From the NCBI GenBank assembly GCA_027405735.1, contig JAPEHQ010000004.1, forward strand, positions 2,108,001-2,172,000: a stretch of DNA of 64,000 bases. The letters run 5' to 3'. The notes under the pieces are model-generated. The model worked only from the letters and a program-made list of their open reading frames with translations, was not told the origin of the DNA and searched no databases. This document shows, in pieces, positions 47,128 through 59,016 of the stretch; position 1 is the stretch's first letter; each line of letters opens with the position of its first letter. A program made the translations under genes and the position numbers. The DNA comes from Mucor racemosus (taxonomy: Eukaryota > Mucoromycota > Mucoromycetes > Mucorales > Mucoraceae).

Positions 47128-47223
47128 TGTTTTGGTAAAGTATTGAATAAATTGGGTTGGGACAAAGAGGGTAAAAAGGTGGCAATAGGTCCCAGTGATG
47201 GCCATGTTTATGTTTATGATGTT
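47128..47223 (+). pseudogene. Captured dynein intermediate chain-like fragment (in S3)
   Basis: It reads LNKLGWDKEGKKVAIG, then PSDGHVYVYDV. The tryptophan expected in this dynein intermediate chain segment is kept, unlike in the copies at 19,521 and 25,249, so this copy is nearer to the source. It is followed directly by GTAGGGGTAAG, which could be an old splice donor. Confidence 0.55.
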
Positions 47224-48115
47224 GTAGGGGTAAGACTAAAACTTAAAACTTATTGTAAATCACCTCTAGCGCATTAATTACCAAGTAAGGATATATTATC
47301 ATCAAATAAACTACCACACAACATTAACATGTATACATATTCACAGTAATAAGCTTGAATCAAGTGGGTACAGCATCGTAAATTCTTGAAAAAGTTCTCC
47401 AGTATTAGAAAACTTCTTATTTTTAAGACTAACAAAGCTTATAAGCGGAATATTAATTTCAAAAATCACTCTTGTCCAGATCGTCAATTTTGACATTTTT
47501 TAATTTTTTTTTCTGATTTTGCAAATCTAGAGTTAATTACGCTACCAATTATAAAAACAAAAAATATACACATGCACCAAATTTAGTGCTCTATTTTCTC
47601 AATAAAAAATAAAAAACATTTTTATTGCAAAATATTACATAAAAATCCTTTAACCAAAATTCCGTTTTTGGGCCAAAAGTGCAGATTTTCATTACTTGAC
47701 ATTTAATATTAAGCTTTTATAAAATGCGTATTAGCTATGGCTACAATTTTCTCTCACAATGTAGTATATTTAAAGGTTGATTTTGGTATCAAAATTTGAT
47801 TTTTCTGTTTTTCGATGTAAATCATGGGTGTTGGTAAGGATAAAATGAGCCCCGAAAATGTCGGCTACAAAAACTGAATTTTCAGACCATACATGGTTAA
47901 ATATAAAAAAAGTTAAAAAAAGAAACGCTTTTTTATTTAAAACTTATTAGGTATAACACAGAATACGAGACTTAGCCGTTCAATCTTGCTACTGTATGCT
48001 CAATTACGGCGTCGCTCTACGGGCTCGTTTTTGCAGTTTTTTAATTAATGTATGATATGACAGACGGTTTTTCTAGTAGAAAATTTTATGTTTCTATTAT
48101 ACAGTAGTAGCTGAA

Positions 48116-48597
48116 GTGAACTAAGCTAGATTTCCATCATAAAATACCTAAATTAAATGTCATCTCATTTGAAACCATGCTATCAAAAATAAGACTATAT
48201 AGTAAATAGACAATTGCATAAAGATAGCAAGGGCATAATACTCAAATAAGAGATGCTAAAATACTAAAGTAATGTGGGATATCCTAAATAAAAGATACAA
48301 AAAGTACATGCTTATCAAGTAGAACAAGTAAGGGCTGTTTTGAAAGCATGATTGACAAACTATATTTAAAACACCGTTCTTGATCCACCAAATCAATAAC
48401 CAAACAACCCAACATTTATACTCAAAATTAATGGAATCGTTGTTGACAATTGCAATGCAATTGCAAGATAGTAAATAATCACCAAATAATATGAATAGAG
48501 ACGTAGAATAACCATTTTATTGCACATTATCCATATTTTAATAAAGAAGGATTTTAACAGTATTCTTTATCGCTTTTTACACCCATATTTTACTGCA
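48116..48597 (+). mobile_element. T element inserted in S3
   Basis: It breaks TTCTATTAT...GTAACAGATATT, which is continuous in S1 (about 21,146-21,172). Ends are like the copy at 19,621 (GCTGAAGTGAACTAAG left, CATATTTTACTGCA right). Exact boundaries and target duplication are uncertain (GTA or CAGTA on both sides). Confidence 0.55.
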
Positions 48598-50608
48598 GTA
48601 ACAGATATTGCTTATTTTGCTTAGTTTATAGTTCAGGCGCTGTAATGCTGCTTTTACATTGGCTGAAATGTCCAATTTAGCAGGGTTTTAAATGCGCTAA
48701 ATTATATAAAGCCTTGAAACTCCTTTTCTACGTGTGCTGTTTCTCTCTTTTTGTCTTCATATTCCAAATTTTAAAGATATTATTCACTGTTTGATAAGGT
48801 ATATCAGACTATCAAGCTGATATTATTTTCTTTTATCTGAATACGCAGGCTAACGTAAGGGATTAATGTTCTTAATATAGTATAGGTAGCAGTCGTTATA
48901 TTAGAGGCTGGTATTTTCATTTAATTGCATTCTAAAATCAAATATCATTATTTACTACTGTATTGTTGGACTTATTTCTTGATTACCAGATCAAATCGAA
49001 GGCAATGATATTTATATCTATTCAATGAAAAACTAGAACTGGCTACAAACTCACGAAATGTTCCAGAAAAGAGATAAAATTTCAAATGATATAGAAACAC
49101 AAAAAAAAGAACAATCTAATGTCTTGCCTAATAACCATATTTTCGATCGTAGCTACTGTATATTTGAAAACAAATCTTTTTACAGCTGACAATCGTAAAA
49201 TAAAATAGTAAGTTTAAAGAAGGTTGATTTGTTTAAATTTTATGAGTGCAGTGGAATTACATACTAAAAACGCTTGATAAAAATAAAACAACCTAAATTT
49301 TAAGTGTCGCTCATAAAATATGATGCCACTTGAAATGTGAACAACGATAATAAACAAACGCTTCAATTGAACACAATAACAAACGCATGCTAAAAATATG
49401 AAATACCTTTTTTTGAACCATACATGTCGTGTAGATGATAGCACCCTTGATCACGGCGCAATCAATTACACAAATGACATATATATCAAAACAGGATTCT
49501 ATCCAAATCAATAATGATAATAAACAAAGATATCAATTTAGTCAACTACTCATCTATATCGTAGTTGCACTATCAATATAAATAAGATTCAAGCATATAA
49601 AAACTACCCCTTAAAAATCAAGGTTACATAAAATAGATATAACAGAAATAAACAAAAACAACCATTTCCCAAAAGGTCGATATTGTCACACTTGACATAC
49701 AATCCCTTATGGTCAATGCTCTACACAATTTACCCCTTAAAATATCAAATCAATAACAATGTACTCAAAACTGGAAGATTACTAAATATATATCCATTCA
49801 AGTCTGATGGTATCCAAGTTCTCCAAATCACTATAAATACCCTCATACTTTTCAATTATTTTAACTCTTCAGAAATCTTTTGTAATAAAAACTTTAGCTG
49901 ATTATAATTGTATTTCTACTGCTTTTATTTTTATATTTTTTTTATTTTAGTAAATTAACATCGTAATTTACTGCAATGAGTGATAAAGTAAAATCTATAA
50001 TCTTAGATTTGGCTTGCATATGAATTTAAGCAGTACGTATTATTTAAGTTTATGCTCAAGCAAAAATCATTGTTGTTGTAAACATTATAGCTATAATAAA
50101 CATATTTACAAATGATGATGATAATTGTAAATATACTGGTCCTTGCATGTATTGCTTTACATCAACAACTTATTGAATTGTATTGTCTATAATCTATATT
50201 AATAAAACCAAATGTAATGTAAAAACCCATTCCAGCAAAAAAATGCAATGGAATTTTGAGAACGGCACGATGCTCATGTACAAACTAATTTGTGCCCATA
50301 AGATCAGCTCATTATGTGCATCGTTAGATTTTGTTATTATGCGCAGATAGGGATAATAGTATGCTTATGGGCAATTCTACTATTATGTACATATGGGGTT
50401 AATGTCATGCACATGAACAGAATCTATAATTCCGCACATACAGGCTTAGCGTTGTGCTCGTGTTCAGTTGTTCAGATTCTTTTGTTGTGCCCATGTGCAT
50501 TCTGTTATCTTTTTAGCCATATTCAGTGGGCAGAACAGTTCATTCTATAATGTGCAGCCCACCTGGGCACAACGAAATCATCTTGTGCAGCACAGGTCGG
50601 CCGTAATG

Positions 50609-52056
50609 TCAATGTAAATCGCCTCTAACGCAATAATTATAAAGTAAAACTATATTATCAACAAATAAACTACCACACAACATTAACATGTATACATATT
50701 CACAGTAATAAGCTTGAATCAAGTGGGTACAACATCGTAAATTCTTGAAAAAGTTCTCAAGTATTATAAAATCTCCTACTTTTAAGACTTACAAAGCTTA
50801 TAAGCGGAATATTAATTTAGAAAATTATTTTTGTCTAGATCATCAATTTTGACATTTTTTAATTTTTTTTTTTGGTTTTGCAAATCTAGAGTTAATTACG
50901 CTACCAATTATAAAAACAAAAAATATACACATGCACCACATTTAGTGCTCTATTTGCTCAATAAAAAATAACAAGCATTTTTATTGCAAAATATTACATA
51001 AAAATCGTTTAACCAAAATTCCGTTTTTGCGGCAAAAGTACAAACTTTCATTACTTAACATTTAATATTAAGCTTTTATAAAATGTATATTAGCTATGCC
51101 TACAATTTTCTCTCACAATGTAGTATATTTAAAGGTTGATTTTGGTATCAAAATTTGATTTTTCTGTTTTTTGATGAAAATCATGGGTGTTGGTAAGGAT
51201 AAAATGAGCCCCGAAAATGTCGGCTACAAAAACTGAATTTTCAGACCATAGGTGGTTAAATATAATAAAAGTTTTTAAAAAACGCATTTTTATTAAAAAT
51301 TTAGATATATACCATAGTATAAGAAAAAACTTGGCCGTTCAATGTTGCTATATTCAATTACTGCATCACTTTGCGGACTCGCTTTTGCAGTTTTTTAACG
51401 AATCTATGATATGACAGCCGGTTTTTCTGGTAGAAAATGCATGTTTCTATGATAACAGATATTGCCTATTTTGCTTAGTTTATAGTTCAGGCGCTGTAAT
51501 GCTGCTTTTACATTGGCTGAAATGTCCAATTTAGCAGGGTTTTAAATGCGCTAAATAATATAAAGCCTTGAAACTCCTTTTCTACGTGTGCTGTTTCTCT
51601 CTTTTTGTCTTCATATTCCAAATTTTAAGGATATTATTCACTGTTTGATAAGGTATATCAGACTATCAAGCTGATATTATTTTCTTTTATCTGAATACGC
51701 AGGCTAACATAACGGACTAATGTTTTTAACATAGGTAGCAGTCGTTATATTAGAGACCCATTCTTTCATTTAACTGCATTCTAAGATCAAATATCATTAT
51801 TTACTACTGTATTGTTGGAAGTATTCCTTGATTACCCGATCAAAAAATCGAAGGCAATGATATTTATATTTATTCAATGAAAAGCTAGAACTGGCTACAA
51901 ACTCACTAAATATTCCAGGAGAATGATAAGATTTTAAATGATATAGAAACAAAAAAAAAGAATGATCTGATGTCTTGCCTAATAACCATAGTTTTGATCG
52001 TAGCTACTGTATACTTGAAAACAAATCTTTCTACGGCTAACAATCGTAAACAAAAA
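50609..52056 (+). repeat. Partial S copy (S4) directly after S3
   Basis: It starts with the S-middle words TGTAAATCGCCTCTAACGC (compare 47,254) and runs through ACAGATATTGCCTATTTTGC, the TTTTTGTCTTCATATTCC stretch and the GTAGCTACTGTA region. It repeats the order of 47,250-49,190 without the T insertion at 48,116. The abrupt join at 50,608 to an S right terminus suggests insertion of S3 into another S copy, or unequal recombination. Confidence 0.65.
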
Positions 52057-52642
52057 TTGATCTATCAGAATTAGGAATTACCGAATTACCAATTTAGAAT
52101 ATCTGTCAAACCATGATGTTTAACTGCAGGTCAAGCAAGGTCATATTCCATGCGTCTATCATCATGCTACTATTGAATCGTAGAAGCATGATTCCAATAT
52201 ATCCACACAATATCCAAATGCTCATTCTAATTATACTATCACTTGAGACTTTATGGATACATACAATCTTATTTATAGAAAGAATAATAATAAAGACTAG
52301 TAACATTTATCATGGAGAACGTAGGCTTTATTACTAGAAAAACTAATGGTAAAAGAAAGAAGCAAGAGCTTCTAGGTCTTGGTTTAAAAGACTACTTATA
52401 AGAATTACATTTCAATGTGAGTTAGAAATGGAATTGGCTTCAAAATTGGCTGTTTATTATCCTCGAAAACCGACATCATTCACATTTAATACACTCATTC
52501 CATTAGTATATAAACCCCTTCTATAAGCTTATAATAAAACGGTACTTTTTCATTTGATTAATTTTATACGATTTACCTTTCGATAAATCAAAAATAGTAA
52601 GTTTAAATAAGGTTAATTTGCTTAAATTTTATGAGTGATAAA
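52057..52642 (+). repeat. T fragment and unclassified AT-rich repeat sequence
   Basis: ATCTATCAGAATTAGGAATTACCGAATTACC through to about 52,225 matches T copies (compare 24,640-24,790). The rest is AT-rich with no ORF of note. From about 52,590 a stretch matching the S distal part (GTAAGTTTAAATAAGGTTAA, ATGAGTGATAAA) leads into the MITE. Confidence 0.45.
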
Positions 52643-52789
52643 CGCTATGAAGAAAACATCTTTTAATTCCCTTAATTATGCCACATTAAGGAAAATAAGA
52701 AAATTTTCACTGCTTATTTTTTTTAAATTTTGTCTTATTTTCCTTAATGTGGCATAATTAAGAGAATTAAGGGATTTTTTCTTCATAGT
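52643..52789. mobile_element. 147-bp fold-back MITE with TAAA flanks
   Basis: The left arm CGCTATGAAGAAAACATC... and right arm ...TTTTTTCTTCATAGTG are inverted over about 60 bp, including TTAATTATGCCACATTAAGG against CCTTAATGTGGCATAATTAA. TAAA lies directly on both sides (52,639-52,642 and 52,790-52,793). Related sites without the insertion read ATGAGTGATAAAGTA at about 49,976 and, reversed, near 22,960. The TAAA or inner TA duplication would fit a Tc1/mariner-like or similar superfamily. Confidence 0.75.
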
Positions 52790-52944
52790 GTAAACTTTAT
52801 CTTTTTAAAATCTTTTTTTATTTTATATTTTACTGCAATGCGTACTTCACAATTTTGCTGTAATTATTAATAATGTTGTTTGGTTTAATTCCTACTTGAT
52901 GAACACCAAAATTAGAATACATGTACAGAGAGTAGGCCTACAGC

Positions 52945-54170
52945 TACAATACAGCGTATAATATTAAAATATTGCATGCAAAGTGTTGTTGTTTTGTACA
53001 ACTAGAAAGATCTTGTTATTCTCCTCCTTGCAAAATAAAATATCCATACAACAGAAAATTAATCTCAAAAGCGGGATCAAGAATACCGGAGTATATAGAG
53101 AAAAGAAGACAATAATTGGTAGTCTTTTGAAAGCTGTTACACGTAGAAAGGTAAAACGAAAAAAAAGGCGAGGGGGTGATCAGCTGCGCTTCTAGCCCGG
53201 CAAACACAAGTTCCGAAGAAAATCCGTTTACACGAGTTTCGAACCCACAACCTTTCCGCTTGAACTAGCTGTAAAGCGCATAAGTCTAGCAACTAGGACA
53301 AACTTCCCCTCTATGTTTGCTTTTTTTAATTGCCGTCCTTCTACTTTTCTGTTATTTTGTTTTTCTTGATTTGTGCAATATTGAGTAATTTGACCGTATT
53401 TTTTTTCTTTGGTATATAATACTGCTATTTGCTGAGCATCAGTAGCAATTTGGTTTACAAAAAAATCTTTATTCCTGACCGAAATATAAAGACAAATCTG
53501 TTATTTTTGCTGTATACTTAAGTATAAAAGACGAGCCGAGCCTAGGACGAGCTTGACCAAAGCTCGCCACAACGAGCCGAGCTTTGTATCACTCGAGCTC
53601 GAGCCGAGCTTTAATAAAAGCTCGTTTGACAAAGACGAGTTTTTGACTTTTTTTTAAAAAGCTCGTTTGAGAAAGACGAGCTTTTGACTTCTTTTCAAAA
53701 AGTTCAAATTTAAATAATAATTAGTAAATGCTATGACATTATTACTTTAGATAATTGTCAATTGACATTCATAAGTTTGCTTTACTTTAGATATTTGTCA
53801 CTGGAAAGGTAAAATAAAGCTCGCATTGAGATGATGAGTTTTAGTCGCTGCATAAAAAAGCTCGTTTGGGGTAAACGAGCTCTAGTCACGCGCAAAAAAA
53901 AGCTCGTCGAGGTTGAACGAGCTTTTTTGTAAGCTCGTCTAACTTTAACGAGCCTTGAGAAAAGCTCGGCTGCATAAAAAAGGTTCGGCTCGTTTAATAT
54001 CACTATGTATACTCTATCATGTAATTATGCTAGGTACAATAATGCAAAAGCTGACTTTATTTCACTTGAAAATATAACTGGAGTTTCTAGTGAGCATATA
54101 ATCAGTAGACACAAAATAGCGCTACGTATATATACAAAAGGTTAGTAGTAGTAGTACTAGTAATAGACAA
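52945..54170 (-). repeat. Second copy of block V, split by a MITE
   Basis: Reverse complement of 21,300-22,045. It includes the tRNA-like box AGTTTCGAACC at 53,235-53,245 and the GGGTGATCAGCTGCGCTTCT stretch. The hAT MITE at 53,519-54,005 interrupts it. Similarity is high on both sides of the insert. Confidence 0.7.
53519..54005. mobile_element. 487-bp non-autonomous hAT-type MITE with perfect 8-bp target duplication
   Basis: TGTATACT flanks it at 53,511-53,518 and 54,006-54,013. The ends are TAAGTATAAAAGACGAGCC and, inverted, TAGTGATATTAAACGAGCC; the right one fits the hAT consensus YARNG. The interior is filled with copies of AAGCTCG / CGAGCTT in both directions, more GC-rich than the host repeat. 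The V copy at 21,300-22,045 shows the empty site. It has no coding capacity. Confidence 0.85.
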
Positions 54171-54541
54171 AATGTGTGTATATATATACAGTATATTGTA
54201 AGAAATTTTTTATAATCTATAAAAATTATAGTCATCAATGTTGAAAATATCAGATCTCGTCCTCCGATCTCCACAGGAAAACAATACCTGTTAATACAGT
54301 ATATATAATGAAAAATGATTTTTAGATTTTTTCTTCGTAGAAGAAGCTTAATAAACAATCACACTTTATGATATTTATGTAATTATTTTTCTTATTATTA
54401 AGCAATAAAAAAATTACAATTTATTTTGTTCGTTCTGTCCTTCACAACCTATTTTGACTTGCTGTAGTACACACAAAAAAACTACGTTCGATAAGTTAAA
54501 ATGAATTCTAATATTAAATTTGAAGTTTCAAAAAAAAAATT
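54171..54541. other. AT-rich spacer between block V and R4
   Basis: No gene or recognised repeat member. A minus-strand ORF at 54,122-54,358 has no motif and is taken as chance. Confidence 0.35.
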
Positions 54542-55770
54542 TGATAGTTTCAATCTTCAAAATCGGAGTATGCCTTCTTTCTATAACTAACCTTACTTTA
54601 AACATTTTTAAGGTATACCCTAGACACTACCAAACAGACATAAATTAGTCACATTATGCTACCTATCCCTAAATTTATTTTATATCTCACAAAAGACTCA
54701 AAAGCGCGTAAAATTCACTACTTTTTCCTTGAAAACTGGGTCTCATTTTTCATCCCTGCCCTACTTTTTGTTTTCACTAAATAACATCAAGAAAAAATTA
54801 TATGCCAATGTACCTGAAATGGTCAGCTTTAATTCAAAAACAAGTATCCAAAAATACCCTGTTTTTTGCAGTTGATATTAATATTTTAATGCTAATGTTT
54901 CAGATTTTTTACGCGTATTTCACTGTTAAAGGATTGAAAACTTTGAGGCTTCATATCTCTAAAAAATATTAAGCTATACTAACAATTTTTAATAATAAAA
55001 TTTACTTGTTTTGAAGTGCTCTATAACATATTTACATATAAAAAAATTCTGAGCATTTTTACTTTTTTTCATTTTTTTTTGACATTTCTATAGTTGGTTT
55101 CAAAATATTGGTTAAATCGAGCAACATTTTTTTTACATTTATATCATCAAGCTCGTGAAGCTCTCTCAGACCCAATTTAGAGTTTTTCAAAACATTGATT
55201 TTTCGTGGAGATATCCTCAAAAATGTGTACAAAAAGGTACTTCCATTTCTGGCGTCCATTTTCCCCTTGTATACCCTCATCCCAAATTCTGAAACTGAAA
55301 AAAAATTGGACAAAAATGTTGTTTTCTCTACGAAAAATATAGCTAAAAAGTTAAATAATAGCTCGATCGATAGCCAATTGTTTTGCGCATCCTTGCTGTT
55401 TATTATATTTTAAATATGCTTATAAAAAGTGTTCTATATCTTCAAAAAACCTTTAAAATTTCAATTGCATTTTGCGCAAAATTTTATGTGAAAAAGTTTT
55501 TCAAATTTTATATAGATGAATGCAGAATTTAAAACTATACAAAAACTATTTAATACGCTAGGTCTACTTACTTTGCAGTTCATGAACATTTAAACGATTT
55601 TGTTTTTTTGAATCATTTTTCATTCATTTCAACAAATAAATTTTGGAGCCCCGTGATGATAGGTTTTAAGCTAAGAATTATTATTTTGATTTTTTCGACG
55701 AAAAATCAATATTTTTTGCTAAAAGAAAAAATGCAGAGTAGCTATCAATCATATCTACTTACTGAAGACA
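54542..55770 (+). repeat. R-family repeat, copy R4 (right end missing)
   Basis: It starts TTCAATCTTCAAAATCGGAG and follows R3 and R1 to the AAAAAATGCAGAGTAGCTAT stretch at about 55,745, then leaves the family. It is more diverged than R1-R3. Confidence 0.75.
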
Positions 55771-56421
55771 AAAAATTGACAATTTAATTTACTTGTTCAT
55801 TTTCTTTACAATCAATTTTAGGTCAATGTTAGGTCAATGTTAGGCTAGTGTCTGAGACATCCATGGATTAGATAGATATCTACGAAAAAAAAAGTATAAA
55901 AAACAATAGTAATTCAACTAGAAAAGTGTAGGTTTCTATTATATGTTAAATTCTACTTAAAAACTTTCGTAATAAATAAATCTCCTCTTTATACAGTATA
56001 GTTTTCATCAGAGAGATTAGGTAATCATTCCTAGGCCCATACATAGTCAATAATACTCCTTGTCAGATATAAGCCTTGACAGTAGCCAATCGGTGTATTC
56101 ATAGAGTTGATGAGTCCTTGATCATAATCTTATAATTGGATCCACATTATGTTGATTGGCCTTTAACTATAAGCTGTTAGGATCGAAGCTCGGTAGAACA
56201 TTTGTATTAGTATGAATCAACAAACATCATTTAGTAGCCTAATGTCTCTTCATGCCAGCTGTACTTTAATTGAGAATCAGATGAAATGGAGATCAATATA
56301 GTAGATAAATATGTACATATTCCACATAGTGTATTTATTTTCTGATATTAACCCTTTTATTTTCAGACAGATGTATATAGCCCATAGAGGGAGATGTATT
56401 AGCAATTTTATTAACAATAAG
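55771..56421. other. Intergenic, 3' side of the CLPB-like gene
   Basis: Contains a short direct repeat (AGGTCAATGTT twice near 55,822). No gene seen. The right part is the presumed 3' UTR of the disaggregase gene. Confidence 0.4.
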
Positions 56422-58806
56422 CTACTTTTTACTTCCAAACCATCCTCCATTTCCAGGTTTCTTACTGTCCTCGCCTCCTCGTTCAGGAATCTCAATTTTA
56501 CAAATACGATGCTTTTTATCTAGAGCCTTGTCAACCACAATATGAACTCGACCACCATCCAAAACATCATCATTTTCATTAGCTTTAGCGATTAAATTAA
56601 CCACTTTTCTTTCTACTTCATACTTGATACTACGAGCACCATAACGAATATTGTAACCATCTGATAATACATCTACGACTTCAGGATCCCATGTCATTGT
56701 GATACCATGACGAGCTCTTGCCTTTTCTGCCCACCTTGAGAGCTCTCTTGATGTAATTTCACGCAATTCTTCCTCACTAAATGGTAAAAAGAAAAGGACT
56801 TCATTGATACGACCCAAAAATTCATCACGGCGGAAGTGTTCATAAAGAATTGGATGTATAACGTGCTCAATAAACTGACGTGAGAGTGAAATCTGTCGTT
56901 GTACTAGATCGGTTGTCTCCTCTGAAGTAGGTTTCTTATTTGGCTCGACTACGGTGGCGGTACCAGTGGTCTGTGCATCTGAAGAGACAGATGCTTCTAG
57001 TCTTAATAGTTCAGCCTCATCTGCAATTTCATGCTGAGCCAAGTTGGATGTCATAACAAAAATGGCATCTTTACATTCAACTGTGGTGCCTTTGCCATCG
57101 GTAATACGGCCTTCATCGAATAATTGAAGCATAATAGTCAACACATCAGGGTGAGCCTTTTCAACTTCATCCAATAATACTACTGCATTAGGGCCTGAAA
57201 AAGTAGTGTAAAAAGGGATGATCTTTTAATAATAATGTGTAAAAAATATATACTTACATTCCTTCAATTTCTCTGTCAATTGGCCACCTTCATCATAACC
57301 CTAAAAGACTGATTTGAGTGACATGGCCGATTCGATTTCATGTATTGATACTTACAACGTAACCTGGTGGAGAACCAATGAATCGAGAAACATCATGCTT
57401 ATGTTGAAATTCACTCATATCTATACGAACAAACCCCTTATCTAATTGTTTTCCATGGAGGTGCTGTGCCAAAGCTTTAAAGAAATCGTTGATTAGGCAA
57501 ATGTCTGAACTCAATTATCGAGAACCCTACCTTTTGCAAGCTCAGTTTTACCAACACCAGATGAACCACAGAATAAAAATACTAGAGGATGCTCTTCATC
57601 GTGCCACCCATTCTGTTTACGTCTAATTGCACTTGCAAGGGCATGGATTGGACCCAACTGGCCCACAATGCGAGCTTTTAAAGCATCTTCCAATGGGTGC
57701 TTTTTGCGATATTCTTTTTCTTTCAAGAGTTGAGCTTTACGTTGACGTTCATCATGCTCTGCCTTATCTTTAGGAAAAGAGCTTTCTTTCTCTATGTGAC
57801 AACAAGATTTAATCACTCAATATTTATATTCTAATAGAAAAAAACTTACTATGCAACATTTCTTCGATTTCTGTGTTTTGTTCACCAGTAAATCTTTCAA
57901 CGTAATACAAATATTCGCGAGGCGTCAAACCATGCGAGTTGCGTACCAAAGGATCAGCTAGATGATCAAGTAAAAGCTTTACTATATTGGGGTTACATAT
58001 AATTACAGCATAATGAAGAGCAGTGTATTCTCGATAATCTCTGTAAGGCAGTAAGTCTTCAGAAAAGTCAACTTGACGGATATTAGCAGCTTGATGAGAT
58101 CGGGGATAGTACTGATCCTCAAGGTTGGGATCTGCAAAATGTATTTATTATTTTAGCAGATGATCATCTTCTTATCTGTACCAGCTGTAACATACCTGCT
58201 CCCTTCTCTAACAAGAATTTGACCATAGGTTCATTATCTTGGATAACTGCTACTTGCTATCAATAAAATGTATTAATAAAAAGCGCCAGAAATGTACAAA
58301 GTAATTTACCAATGGGGTCCAACCATATCGATGATAAACATTAGGACTGAAATTAGGATCTTCTGCCAATCTAGCAATCGATAAGGATATTAAGTATTAT
58401 AGTGTGCTGTATACCTCAACGAGCGCTATTCTTACTTTTTTAATGCCTTTAAATCATTATGTACAATGGCTTGACAAATTGAATCACCTAAAGCTATAAC
58501 TCAATGTTTAGATTAAAGCACATGTGTTTCATAATTTGAATTACAATTACAATCATTATCTTCCAAGGCCAACACGTTATTATTCAATAATCCATATGTC
58601 AAAGCTGTTGCTGTAAGAACAGCAGAAGTGTTCCATAAATTTGAGAAAAAACGTGTCTTTTGCTGTTGCGTAGCGACAACAGTGGCCGTAGCTGTTGATA
58701 TATTCTTAATTGTGGTTTTGAATGTAGGCCTAGGAACGTGTACTAAACGTGGTCTTACAAGAGTACGTATAGGCACTTTATTTTGTAACAACTTGAGTCT
58801 CAACAT
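56422..58806 (-). CDS. CLPB: Mitochondrial ankyrin-repeat AAA+ disaggregase (CLPB/Skd3-type)
   Basis: ATP-driven protein disaggregase. Exons 58806-58551, 58493-58436, 58370-58310, 58256-58196, 58131-57850, 57791-57531, 57474-57356, 57300-57258, 57194-56422; 637 residues. The first donor could also be at 58,545, adding two residues. The N terminus is basic and S/T-rich ([18 protein letters not shown]), a typical mitochondrial presequence, followed by a hydrophobic stretch. Ankyrin repeats span about residues 85-230 ([29 protein letters not shown]). The single AAA+ module has Walker [13 protein letters not shown] (about 315-326), pore loop GSPPGYVGYDEGG, Walker [12 protein letters not shown], sensor FVMTSN and an arginine-rich ClpB C-domain ending GGWFGSKK. 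The ankyrin plus one AAA+ layout matches Skd3/human CLPB, not the two-ring Hsp78. Confidence 0.92.
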
Positions 58807-59016
58807 TGTTAAGAGAGTGAGAAAGAAATACTTTAAAAAGACGCATGATTTACAAGGGATATTTTATTCAAAAGAAATCTGAGTTTATTGTATTTGTTGG
58901 TGCCTTTTAGGTTTTGAGTTTAAGGAAGACAAATGCATAAATAGGAAATTATATTAAGGTCATGTACATAATAGAAAAAGAAGGGATATTTTACAGTTGA
59001 TGTATCATCAAGTTGA

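Larger units (their letters stand above)
46213..50608 (+). mobile_element. Full-length S-family TIR element (CACTA-like, non-autonomous)
   Basis: It has both ends: CACTACGGCCAAACTATG at 46,213 and CAGGTCGGCCGTAATG ending at 50,608, imperfect inverted repeats of about 11 bp. Both subterminal regions are dense in short GGGCA / TGTGCA-type motifs. It is about 4.4 kb, including a T insertion at 48,116-48,597. It carries the dynein-like fragment. No frame longer than 120 codons with transposase motifs is present, so it must depend on enzymes from elsewhere. The 5'-CACTA start and subterminal motif arrays suggest the CACTA/EnSpm superfamily; the target duplication cannot be read, because the left flank is R and the right flank is another S fragment. 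Confidence 0.6.

Noticed and set aside
46213..50608. Hidden transposase in the S element
   Set aside because: No frame in S exceeds about 120 codons or shows DDE-type motifs; the element is non-autonomous.
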